A DNA stretch of 64,000 nt, from assembly GCA_007751475.1 (NCBI GenBank), contig CP036434.1:1736001-1800000 (forward strand), written 5' to 3'. Position numbers and translations under genes: made by a program. This stretch comes from Saltatorellus ferox. GTDB lineage: Bacteria > Planctomycetota > UBA1135 > GCA-002686595. Under the pieces are notes generated by a model. That model did not search any database, was not told the DNA's origin, and worked only from the letters and a program-made list of their open reading frames with translations. This document shows positions 29,140 to 37,580 of the stretch, piece after piece; the first letter of the stretch is position 1, and each line of letters opens with the position of its first letter.

Positions 29140-29360
29140 ATCAGGTCGCCATCCGCCACGAGAGCCGTCCGCGCAATAATGCCGAACCCGAGGACCTGAA
29201 CCCGTGCCACCCAGCGGTTTCCGCTCGGACTGAACGCCATGAAGTCGACGCGGTCGACCGTGGCTCCCTGCGTCGGGAGCACGTCCCTCACCGCCACGAG
29301 AACCTGCTCTGACGGATACTCGACGATCGCTCCGCCCATCGTCGCTGGCCGACCCTCAAG
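29140..29360 (-). pseudogene. Fragment of a secreted beta-propeller-like gene
   Basis: The minus-strand frame GGAIVEYPSEQVLVAVRDVL ... VDRVDFMAFSPSGNRWVARVQVLG ... RTALVADGDLIDL resembles repeats of secreted proteins of the DUF7453 / choice-of-anchor kind (SPxGxxVARV, LVxDGD). Both ends are cut: by the FG-GAP fragment on one side and the IS91-like end on the other. Identification is weak. Confidence 0.35.
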
Positions 29361-29399
29361 GTGCGTCATTTCGACACCCCGCTTGGAATTCCTATTCGT
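29360..29399 (+). mobile_element. Solitary IS91-like oriIS remnant
   Basis: GGTG ... CACC hairpin followed by CCCGCTTGGAATTCCTATTCGT, differing from the copy A end at only a few bases. No transposase is attached. It marks a further, older IS91-type insertion. Confidence 0.6.
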
Positions 29400-29730
29400 T
29401 CAGGCGCATCTCCTCCGTCGGGGCGAAGACCCGGCGCAGCGTCCAGTACTCGTCATCGTCGTCGGGCGAGCCATACAAGCCAGCATCTCGCACTCCCCAG
29501 CGCTCGGCGAGCCCTACGGCTCTCTCGCTATCGGAGAACAGGACGTAGCGCAAGCCAGCCTCAGTCCCCACGGAGCCTGCGACAAGAGCCAAGGCCACCC
29601 AGGCGAGTCGCCGGCGCCCCCTGTGGCGCAACGATGCGGAGGCGGGTAGAAGCTCAAGGCGGGGGGTCGGCACGAACCCGAGGGTACCATGGGACGCTGC
29701 GGTGATGCGCTCCTTCCAGTGCTGGGACAC
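29400..29730 (-). pseudogene. N-terminal fragment of a membrane-anchored protein (possibly SGNH/GDSL-type)
   Basis: The frame gives a basic N-terminus, one TM (RRRLAWVALALVAGSVGTEAGLRYVLF) and GLYGSPDDDDEYWTLRRVFAP before it is cut at the IS91-like end. A short N-terminal TM followed by a 'Dxx..W.LR' segment is common in SGNH/GDSL-type envelope esterases, but no catalytic block remains. It probably began near 29730 or at an internal start. Confidence 0.4.
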
Positions 29731-29829
29731 CGCTGCCGACAGAGAGGACTCCTCAACGAATTGTGGGCTGTACCGTCACCGGTACCGTAGACGTCCGCGA
29801 CTTCACGAAGTGAGCTTTACCAGCCGGCG

Positions 29830-30165
29830 ACGGATAGGAACTTCAAGCTGGCAGTCGGGGCGGGCCCCGCAGTACCCAAAGCACGATTTCGTGCCAACAC
29901 CCTCCCCCACTTTGCGGCGGCGGCTTGTTCCGCTCCAGCCCTTCGCGAACTGAATCCAGCAACCTCCGCACCACTGGCCGAGGGACCACCTGGTCGCACA
30001 GCGGCGACGCGGGTGCCAACACCCCCTGATACGTCAACTAATGCTCGCGCGGATGCGGCACGATCGCTGCTAGCCTTGCGATGAACTCGTTCGGCGTCAT
30101 CACGAATGCTCTCGTCCCACCCCACAGTCCCGTTCGGCTGGGCCTTGCGCAACGACCAGTCGAGT
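29830..30165 (-). pseudogene. Decayed IS91 transposase 3' region on the minus strand
   Basis: Read on the minus strand: DWSLRKAQPNG, a frameshift, GTRAFVMTPNEFIARLAAIV with PHPREH, an in-frame TAG, then LTYQGVLAPASPLCDQVVPRPVVR. These match copy A about residues 400-465. It ends at 29830 with a hairpin (CGGGGC/GCCCCG) and CTTGAAGTTCCTATCCGT, a divergent oriIS. Sequence between the VVPRPVV block and the end is rearranged. It represents an older IS91 insertion in the opposite orientation. Confidence 0.75.
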
Positions 30166-30246
30166 AGGGGCTGCTCGTAGTCGCCGTCGGTGGGCAAGTG
30201 GATTTGCTGTAGGTGCTATCCGCCTTGGCGTCCAGTAGCCCCGTCT

Positions 30247-32265
30247 TCAGCGATCCAAGCTCGTCTCGTTCGGACCACTGGCTTTCACGTCGACCATGAC
30301 AGGGTCGCTCGTCCAAACGACTGACTCTTTCTCGATGCGCTCGAGGGTAGCCTCGTAGGTCCCCGGGAAGACCCGCTCGAAGATCGCCTCGTTCGCGCTG
30401 AGTTGCAGCGCCTGCATCAGGACCTCTCCTTCTGTCGGTGCGACCGGACGGAGAGCGATGCGCTCCGCGCCCTGAAGACGCGCCGTGCGAGGGCCGTTCA
30501 CGCGGATGAAGCACGACTGCCGAGTCGGGACCTCGACGATGTGCTCGACCTCGTGGGCCAGCAGCGTCGAGTGGAAGGTACGGCCGTTGACGCTGATCTC
30601 CAGGGGAAGGTCAACGCTCGAAACGGCCTCGAGCCTGCACACTCCATCCTGGTTGGTCCGTCCGCGGGCTGAATAGCAGACCCCAGCTCCGGTCTCTCGG
30701 CCAATGATCTCGGCGTCCTCTACCCATCGCATCTCCGCGTCGCGGACCAGAATCCGCACGGGCCGGCCCCGCTCGAGGAAGATATCGATCGGACCATTGG
30801 GGACCGCAAAGCGGGTATCAACCGTCGTCGCGAAGCCTTTGGCTCGAACGGCGAGAATCAGCTCTTCGACCTTCATCGGCTGCGTTCGGAAAGCGCCGTC
30901 AGGGCCTGTATGGTCGCCGGTCACGAGCGTCTCTCCGGGCACCGACAGCTGCAGCGACGCGCCCTCGATCGGCTCACCGTCGGGAGAAAGGACGCGGCCT
31001 TGGAACCTGCGCAGCTCCCTCGTGACGACGACCTCGACGACGCGGTCTTCTCCCGGCAGAAGCGGCGATACCTCAACCTCGTCTCCCGCAAAGAAGAATC
31101 CGTCCACCGCGGCGACCCGCAGCGGAACGCCAGGCCGCACGTTCAAGAAGCGGTAGACGCCATCTAGGTTGCTGAGAGCATACGTCTGCCCGGCCCCTTG
31201 GCCTGCCGAGCTGTTCATCTGGTAGCCGGTCTCCAGGTCCCCTGTAGACCAGCTCGGTCCGTTGCCTCCTGGGAAAGGTGGCTCGTCCGCCATGAGTGAC
31301 GCAAACCAGCCCATTTCCTGCGACCGTATTCGAATCTCGAGCGTCGCGAGGGAAGTGATCCGCCGCGGCGAAGGCGCCGGTGCCCCAACGGCTTCGACCG
31401 GCTCTTCAGCCTGCACCGCCTCAGGAAGAGCGCGCTCACGGATCGAGGGTGCGCTCTCCCGCCGGCCCTTGGCAGGAATCGCATCGAGGAGCGGAGACGT
31501 GACCGCGCTCGAGACTCGTTCCACGTCGCGTACCACTTGGGGCGTAACGTTGAGCTGTGTCTTGTCGAGGGAGGTGGCCGCGGTGATGAGCACCACAACG
31601 ATCGAAAGGGAGACGAGTAGTTTGAAGGTCATGGATAACGCGCCGATCCAGGCGCTCGCTGCGACGAACATCGGCGAGGCAGATGCGTGTGCGGCACCGG
31701 CCTCGCCCGGAAGGGAAAGACGGGCGAAGGGCAGGAGGACAGCACACCACTGACTCCAGTCTTCGCCGTCACTCGCCATCAGCTTCGCTCGCATCGCCTC
31801 GCGGGCTTTGCGCACGCGATACCGCACTACACCGACCGACACGCCGTCACGCTCCGCGATTTCGGCGGTCGTGACCCCCTCGAACGCGACGAGCATCAGC
31901 GTCGTGCGGTAGGGGTCTTCCAGGGAGAGGAGGCAGTCGGCCAGCGCCCGCTGCAGCTCTGCGCGCTCCACAAGCTCGGCCGTATCCGGCATAGCTTCTC
32001 GTCTTGCTGCGCTCTTGGCGCGGTGGACACGGCGACGCTCAGAGCGGAGCGACTGCAGGTGGAAGCGGCGCAGAACGGTCGCCAACCACGGTCGATTCAG
32101 CCCGCCGTGCGGAGGTGGCGAAGTGCAAGCGATCATCCATGTCTCCTGCACCAGGTCGTCAGCGTCCGCGCCGTCCCGAGTCAGGGTGCGGGCGAGCGCA
32201 ATCAGCCAGGCGACGTCGGTCAGGGAGGAGTCGGTCAGGGAGAGGTCAGGATGAGCTTCACTCAT
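30247..32265 (-). CDS. ECF-type sigma factor fused to a membrane span and extracytoplasmic regulatory-like domains
   Basis: 672 aa. Residues about 15-85 are sigma region 2 (DADDLVQETWMIACTSPP, PWLATVLRRFHLQSLRSERRR); about 105-165 are region 4 (RALADCLLSLEDPYRTTLMLVAF with the helix-turn-helix VTTAEIAERDGVSVGVVRYRVRKAREAMR). A hydrophobic segment near 210-235 (MTFKLLVSLSIVVVLITAATS) follows, then about 430 residues of extracytoplasmic type including a carboxypeptidase-regulatory-like fold (FQGRVLSPDGEPIEGASLQL ... GPDGAFRT). The outer part could sense envelope state and control the tethered sigma domain. ATG at 32265 was chosen; an upstream in-frame start adds three residues. Confidence 0.8.
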   Translation of the reverse strand: MSEAHPDLSLTDSSLTDVAWLIALARTLTRDGADADDLVQETWMIACTSPPPHGGLNRPWLATVLRRFHLQSLRSERRRVHRAKSAARREAMPDTAELVERAELQRALADCLLSLEDPYRTTLMLVAFEGVTTAEIAERDGVSVGVVRYRVRKAREAMRAKLMASDGEDWSQWCAVLLPFARLSLPGEAGAAHASASPMFVAASAWIGALSMTFKLLVSLSIVVVLITAATSLDKTQLNVTPQVVRDVERVSSAVTSPLLDAIPAKGRRESAPSIRERALPEAVQAEEPVEAVGAPAPSPRRITSLATLEIRIRSQEMGWFASLMADEPPFPGGNGPSWSTGDLETGYQMNSSAGQGAGQTYALSNLDGVYRFLNVRPGVPLRVAAVDGFFFAGDEVEVSPLLPGEDRVVEVVVTRELRRFQGRVLSPDGEPIEGASLQLSVPGETLVTGDHTGPDGAFRTQPMKVEELILAVRAKGFATTVDTRFAVPNGPIDIFLERGRPVRILVRDAEMRWVEDAEIIGRETGAGVCYSARGRTNQDGVCRLEAVSSVDLPLEISVNGRTFHSTLLAHEVEHIVEVPTRQSCFIRVNGPRTARLQGAERIALRPVAPTEGEVLMQALQLSANEAIFERVFPGTYEATLERIEKESVVWTSDPVMVDVKASGPNETSLDR

Positions 32266-32359
32266 GGCACGCACGGAATGCCACCGCCCGAAACGCCGTC
32301 GAGCCTAGTTTCGTTTTATTGTCAGGGCCGAGCGCTCCCGCCTAAAAGTCGCGCAGCCA
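32052..32359 (-). repeat. Inverted duplication, left arm (sigma-gene start)
   Basis: About 310 bp covering the leader and first ~70 codons of the sigma gene. It recurs in inverted orientation at 32921-33222 with roughly 90% identity by eye. The arms directly flank the IS1380-like remnant. Confidence 0.8.
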
Positions 32360-32920
32360 CCCCGGTTTAAGCCCGCGATATTCATCGAACTGAGCTGAAC
32401 GACCCAACGGAGCGGACGCAACCGATGCACTGGCGAGTGCTTCAATACGCCGCACGCAGCCAACGTCCAAAGATCCCACGGGTGACTTCAGCGGTAGCCA
32501 TTTCTCGCCAAGTTTCAACGGTTCGATCCGAGTGGAGGGCCGCCCGGAGAAGCTCACCTTCGATGCGGGCCTGATGCTACTGCGCGAGCTCGACGAGAAG
32601 CTGGACGTCACTCGCAGCTTGGCCAGCAAGCTCATCGACGAGCGCGCCCCCCAGCGGATCCAGTACTCGCTGAGCCAGATGCTGCGCATGACACCGTATG
32701 CAATGGCGATCGGCTCCGCCCATTCGAGCGCTGCCGCGGGAAGACGGGACGACGCAGTGTTCCATGGAGTCCCACATCGGGGAGATGAAGCTCTTCATCG
32801 ACGGACGCGTCTCCAGAACGAACCAGACGAAGGCGCGCTACGCGCGGCGATGGGCGAGACCTCGAGCCCCCGGCTCCGCCCCTAAGTTTGACTGGTGAAA
32901 ACCGCGGGCCTATACCGGGG
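32360..32920 (+). mobile_element. Internally deleted IS1380-like element
   Basis: Imperfect 25-bp terminal inverted repeats: CCCCGGTTTAAGCCCGCGAT... at the left and, reverse-complemented, CCCCGGTATAGGCCCGCGGT... at the right, about 20 of 25 matching. Inside is a transposase start fragment. The 561-bp length is about a third of a normal IS1380 element. Confidence 0.6.
32532..32710 (+). pseudogene. IS1380-family transposase N-terminal fragment
   Basis: EGRPEKLTFDAGLMLLRELD, then EKLDVTRSLASKLIDERAPQ and IQYSLSQMLR match the start of IS1380 transposases (TxxxGxxLLRELDxxLGLT...LxDxR...HxLxxLLRQR). The frame loses similarity after about 60 codons and the DDE core is absent. Confidence 0.65.
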
Positions 32921-33222
32921 TGGCTGCGCGGATTGGAAGCGGGAGCGCTCGGCCCTGACAAGAAAACGAAACTAGGCTCGACGGCGTTCCGGGCGGTGGC
33001 ATTCCGAGTGTGCCATGAGTGAAGCTCATCCTGACCTCTCCCTGACCGACGTCGCCTGGCTGAACGCGCTTGCCCGCGCCCTGACTCGGGACGGCGCCGA
33101 CGACCTGGTGCAGGAGACATGGATGATGGTTCGCACTTCGCCACCCGCGCACGGCGGGCTGAATCGATCGTGGTTGGCGACCGTTCTGCGCCGCTTCCAC
33201 CTGCAGTCTCTCTGCTCTGAAG
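32921..33222 (+). repeat. Inverted duplication, right arm
   Basis: Second arm of the inverted repeat with 32052-32359. It contains the leader and the first ~70 codons of a sigma factor and stops abruptly where lower-GC sequence leading to the S41 gene begins. Confidence 0.8.
33015..33222 (+). pseudogene. Truncated ECF sigma factor (region 2 only)
   Basis: MSEAHPDLSLTDVAWLNALA continues through DDLVQETWMMVRTSPPAHGG and LATVLRRFHLQSLCSE, clearly the start of the neighbouring sigma gene. Two short in-frame deletions separate the copies. It lacks region 4 and everything beyond, so it is not functional as a sigma factor. Confidence 0.8.
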
Positions 33223-33295
33223 TCAGCCAAGACCATGAGCCAAATCTCTCCACCTGGCGCATATACCGTCCCGCTCCAGGCAACCGCAAATAGTC

Positions 33296-34999
33296 ATGAC
33301 AGTCAATAACATCAAACTGGCCACCGCTCTCATCACCTGCATTCTACTTTACCTGTCGGCTTGCGCCACGCCAGAGCCGGAGGTAGAGATCACGATCGAG
33401 GCCACTCAAAGTCAGGCAGATAAACGATACCAATCGGAGAGCTATGACGAGGCTGGCGTTCTATACGAGGACGTTGCAAACCGGGAAGGCGCCCCGAAAT
33501 GGATGCGTCGCTCAGCCGCCTATAATGCCGCTCGCGCTTACGCGCTTGCCGACGGTTGCACCGATAAAGCGCTCGACCTACTGGAACGAGCCGCTGAACT
33601 TGGCTTCATCGACACTGATCTGATGGAACAGGATACAGACCTTGATAGTTTGAGAAATGCATCTCGCTGGGCCACCATTGAAGAGACGATTACAGAGGCC
33701 AGCGCAAGCGAAGAGAGACGTTGGGGCGCGGTTTCTCTTCAAACCCCGTATGAAAGGAACTTGCCCGTTGAAGACAAGTTGGCGGGCCTGTCTCTTCTGT
33801 GGTCGGAAGCTAAATACAACTTCTCGAACTTCGATCTCGTTCCCGAGCTTGATTGGGACGCCGAATATCGCGCCATGATTCCGCGCGTAATGGCCAGCGA
33901 AAACACGTATGAATATTACAGACTGCTCCAGGCTTTTGTAGCAAAACTCGAAGACGGCCATGCGAATGTCTATTTCCCGAACGATCCAGCTTTCCAACGC
34001 GGACGTTTCCATGTCCCAGCCATCAAGTACCAATGGATTGAAGACAGACTCATTCTGGAGTACGCTTTAGGCGAGGAATTTGAAGCCGCAGGCATCGAAC
34101 GCGGCGATGAAATCATAGCAGTTGATGAAGTGCCCATCCAAGACTTTGCGGATACGGAACGCCGCCCCTTCGTCAGCGGTTCTGTCAAAGCGTACATCGA
34201 TAGCGTCGTCTACTCATGGCGCCTCTTTACGGGACCACAAGGCCCGATCGAATTCACGATCAAGACGCAGGCAGGTGATACCTTTGTCGTTCAATCCAGT
34301 CGACCCGATTGGGAAACATGGGGAGCCTTAACGGAAGGCATGGGACAACAGCCGCCGAATTTTCGGTGGAGAATGCTGCCGGATAACATTGCCTATGTGG
34401 AACTCAACTCTTTCAGCAATCCCGACGCTTCGAAAGGCTTTGCCGACAACTTTGAAGATATATCGAAAGCCGATGGAATCGTCTTCGATGTGCGCAAGAA
34501 TGGCGGCGGCAGTAGCAATTATGGCTATGACGTCCTGTCCAGACTTACCCAAGAACCCTTTGCGGTCAGTTCATGGAGAACAATGAACTATCGCCCCGCC
34601 TATCGTGCGTGGAGCTACCCAACTGACAACCATGAATCAACGGGGAATACAGAACTCCCTGACCCCGATCAGTATTATTCCGGTCCTGTTGCGGTCCTAT
34701 CTGGGCCAGAAACATTCTCCGCCGCGGAAGATTTCTTGGTGGCCTTTGATGTCATGGATCGCGGTCCCATCATCGGACAGGCGAGCGGCGGCAGCACAGG
34801 CCAGCCTCTCCCAATTTCACTGCCAGGAGGCGGCAGGGCTCGCATCACTACGAAACGCGATACCTATCCAGATGGATCGGACTTTGTGGGTGTTGGGGTG
34901 CAACCCGATATTTCGGCGCCGCCAACTGTCGATGATTTTATCGAGCGACGTGACTTTGCGCTAGAACTCGCAAGCCAATATATCTCAGATGAAAACTAA
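33296..34999 (+). CDS. S41-family (C-terminal processing-type) peptidase lipoprotein, likely acquired
   Basis: 567 aa. MTVNNIKLATALITCILLYLSAC is a lipoprotein signal. A TPR-like segment (residues about 40-125) precedes a PDZ-like part (EEFEAAGIERGDEIIAVDEV) and the S41 core: NIAYVELNSFSN, DGIVFDVRKNGGGSS and VAVLSGPETFSAAEDFLVAF, where the catalytic Ser sits. Base and codon use are strikingly more AT-rich than every neighbour (GAA, GAT, AAA and TTT are common), so lateral transfer from a lower-GC bacterium is likely. It follows immediately after a truncated sigma duplicate. Confidence 0.88.
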   Translation: MTVNNIKLATALITCILLYLSACATPEPEVEITIEATQSQADKRYQSESYDEAGVLYEDVANREGAPKWMRRSAAYNAARAYALADGCTDKALDLLERAAELGFIDTDLMEQDTDLDSLRNASRWATIEETITEASASEERRWGAVSLQTPYERNLPVEDKLAGLSLLWSEAKYNFSNFDLVPELDWDAEYRAMIPRVMASENTYEYYRLLQAFVAKLEDGHANVYFPNDPAFQRGRFHVPAIKYQWIEDRLILEYALGEEFEAAGIERGDEIIAVDEVPIQDFADTERRPFVSGSVKAYIDSVVYSWRLFTGPQGPIEFTIKTQAGDTFVVQSSRPDWETWGALTEGMGQQPPNFRWRMLPDNIAYVELNSFSNPDASKGFADNFEDISKADGIVFDVRKNGGGSSNYGYDVLSRLTQEPFAVSSWRTMNYRPAYRAWSYPTDNHESTGNTELPDPDQYYSGPVAVLSGPETFSAAEDFLVAFDVMDRGPIIGQASGGSTGQPLPISLPGGGRARITTKRDTYPDGSDFVGVGVQPDISAPPTVDDFIERRDFALELASQYISDEN

Positions 35000-35030
35000 C
35001 GAGTATTGGGCGCTGCAGATATGGCAGTGG

Positions 35031-35114
35031 CAGTACTGTACCGCGTTCGTTTGCGCCACTCCCCCAATCGTCCCAAACGCACCGAGTGGCGGAAACGAAC
35101 GCGGTTCCGTACTG
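35031..35114. repeat. Long imperfect hairpin in the 34999-35322 intergenic gap
   Basis: Two 30-bp arms (CAGTACTGTACCGCGTTCGT... and its complement ending ...GGTTCCGTACTG) match at 27 of 30 positions around a 24-nt loop. It begins about 30 bp after the S41 stop. It could be a small MITE or a terminator. The rest of the 320-bp gap up to the FG-GAP start shows nothing I can support. Confidence 0.7.
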
Positions 35115-35321
35115 CATGAAGTCGTTGTCCATCACGCTCTTCGTGCCGCGGGCGCGGATGACGTCGGGGCTTTCCGGGCTGGCCAAAAGAGAATGTCGAG
35201 GTGTGACCGTTGCCAGCGGTGTGACCTCGTAAGACGGATCGCCTAGAGAGAGGACGCGAACCCCTCGCTTGGAGGGACTCCCTCTCTTGCGGACCCGATA
35301 CTTCCCAACACCATCTGGCCC

Positions 35322-37580
35322 ATGAGACACGCTGGACCCCACCTGCTGCTGGCACTGCTAGCTCCGACGGCCGCCACGGCGCAATCATCGGTCGACCCCA
35401 CTCCCCGGGAGCTCGTGCCCAACGTCTTCGTCGCGCCCCTCGATATCGACGGCGACGGGCAGACCGAACTCCTCGGGACTGGGTTCGACCGCATACTCCG
35501 GGCTTACCACGCAAACAATGAAGGTCGGCTGATCGACGCAAGAGATCTGGCGTCCCCCATCCCCGCGACCGAGGAGCCAGGCGTTCCCTCCGTCGCAGCA
35601 GATCTGAACGGCGATGGCCTGGTCGATCTCATCGGCCATCACCCCCCGGTGCCAGGAATCCCTGGCGCGGTACTGGTCTGGTACGGCTCCGCTAGTTCGG
35701 AGTTCGAGCCCCCTCTCGCGATCGCGTCGCCCGTCTTTCCCACGCTACAGAGCCTTCTGGCCAACGACCTCGACGGAGATGGTGACCTCGATCTGATTCT
35801 CTATCCCGACGCGTTCCAGTCGTTCATGACCGGCGGGACGCAATTCCAGGTCACCCGCAACCTCGGGGGCGGCACCTTCGGATCGCCGACCTCGATCCAA
35901 ACCTCGAACGAAGCATTCTACTTGGCGCGACCGGCCGACCTCGATCAGGACGGCGGCCTCGACTTCGTCGCGATTCGGTCGGACAACGACGCCCTCGTCA
36001 TCATGCGGGGGAATGGCGGCATGCTTCAGCTCGAAGCCGTGCCGGTGGCGTCGCCCTTCACCTACGACCTCGAGCTGGGCGATCTCGACCAGGACGGCCA
36101 TACCGACGTCTTGGCTCTGACCGTCACGGGCAACCCTCCACCCGACCAGTGGGCCTTTCAGCTCTATGCGGGCAACGCCGCGGGGATGCTAGCGGCTCCG
36201 GTCCACCTCGGCACCACGGACCTGTCGACCAGTAGCCGCAGCGTGATGGAGCTGGCGGACATCAACGGGGACGACGCGCTGGACCTGGTCGCCATCACGT
36301 TCTCGGGAAACCCGGCGACCCCCTACGCGATCAGCGCATTCGCGGGCGATGGCGCGGGAAACTTCGCGGCGCCCGTCGAGTCCAGCGAAGACGCGTGGTG
36401 GATGTTGAGTCTGGCGTCGGGCGACTTCAACGGCGATGGTCGCGACGACCTCGTCGTCCCGCTACTGATGCCTCCAGGCGTTGGCAAAGAGCGTCCGTCC
36501 TTCAGGCTCTCGAAGGTCGGCGCTGGCACCTCCAACGTCGAGTTCGAGGATCGCGCGCTGACCTTCGGAGGCCCCCTCGCAGGACCGCAGGCGGCAGGCC
36601 ATATCGATTCGGACGGACTGCTCGACGTCGTAATCGCGATCGACGACGGGCCATCCGCCATCCCTGAAGTCGTCTGGGCCCGGGGCACGATCGGCACCGA
36701 TCAGCTCGAGTTCATGGGCAGTATCGGGATTCGCGGTGAACCGATGCTCGTGGCCGACCTCAACGGAACGGCCCCCGGCGGCGCGGCGGTCCTCGTTCGC
36801 CAGTCCGATCTCGGCCCGGACCTCTACCTGGTCCAGGTCAGCGCCAGCGGCCACTTCCAGGCTCCTGTCTCGATCGGATCCGACGCCTTCGACTATCACG
36901 GAGCCAGCGCGCTGGACTGGGATGGAGACGGGGACATCGACCTGGTGGGAACCGACTACGCGACCAACGAACTCCGCTGGATGGAGCAGACGTCCCCGGG
37001 CTCGTTCGCAGCGGCGGCACCTCTGCACCAGTCCAGTGGCTCCGCGTTCGCCATCGGCGAATACGCCTTCGGTGACTTCGACGGAGACGGCGTCCGTGAC
37101 GTCGCCATTCGAAGCGCGACGATCTTCTCGTTGTTCTCCCCCGCCCTCTCATGGCGTGCCGGACTGGGAGGGGGAGCGCTCGGTCCCGAGCAGCCTCTCA
37201 TGGGCCCGGCCTTCAGTCTCCAGGTCGGCGACTTCGACGAGGATGGCTACGACGATGTGGCTCTTCAACGGGGCAGCCCCGTGGACCTCCAGTGGCTTCC
37301 CGGTGGGCCTGCGGGTCTCGGCAGCGGTCCTCAACAGATCCTGATCGCTGGCATTCAGGGCCTCGCCCAGTTCGCGCAACTCGACGTGGACGGCGATCTG
37401 GACCTCGACATCGTGGCCCTCGAAGCCACCTCACGCACGCTCGTGGGCTACATCCACCTGGGAGGCGGCGTCTACAGTTCCACCGCAGTGCCGCTCGCCG
37501 GTCCCCACCCGAGCGGCGGCATCGCGGCGAGCAGGATTTTTACACTGGCCGACCTCGGCGGTGACGGGGACCTCGACGTC
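35322..37580 (+). pseudogene. Secreted FG-GAP/VCBS repeat gene, 3' end lost to IS91 copy B
   Basis: Starts with a signal peptide (MRHAGPHLLLALLAPTAATAQ) and continues for about 753 codons with 13 or so calcium-binding FG-GAP units: DIDGDGQTELLG, DLNGDGLVDLIG, DLDGDGDLDLIL, DLDQDGHTDVLA, DFNGDGRDDLVV, DWDGDGDIDLVG, DFDGDGVRDVAI, DLGGDGDLDV. At 37581 it runs in frame into IS91 sequence, so the natural C-terminus is missing. A read-through product of 1280 aa is possible but not a designed fusion. Confidence 0.8.

Noticed and set aside
35250..35300. Seventh IS91-like end (CGAACCCCTCGCTTGGAGGG)
   Set aside because: Only the CGCTTGGA core matches; the CTATCCGT tail and a clear hairpin are absent.
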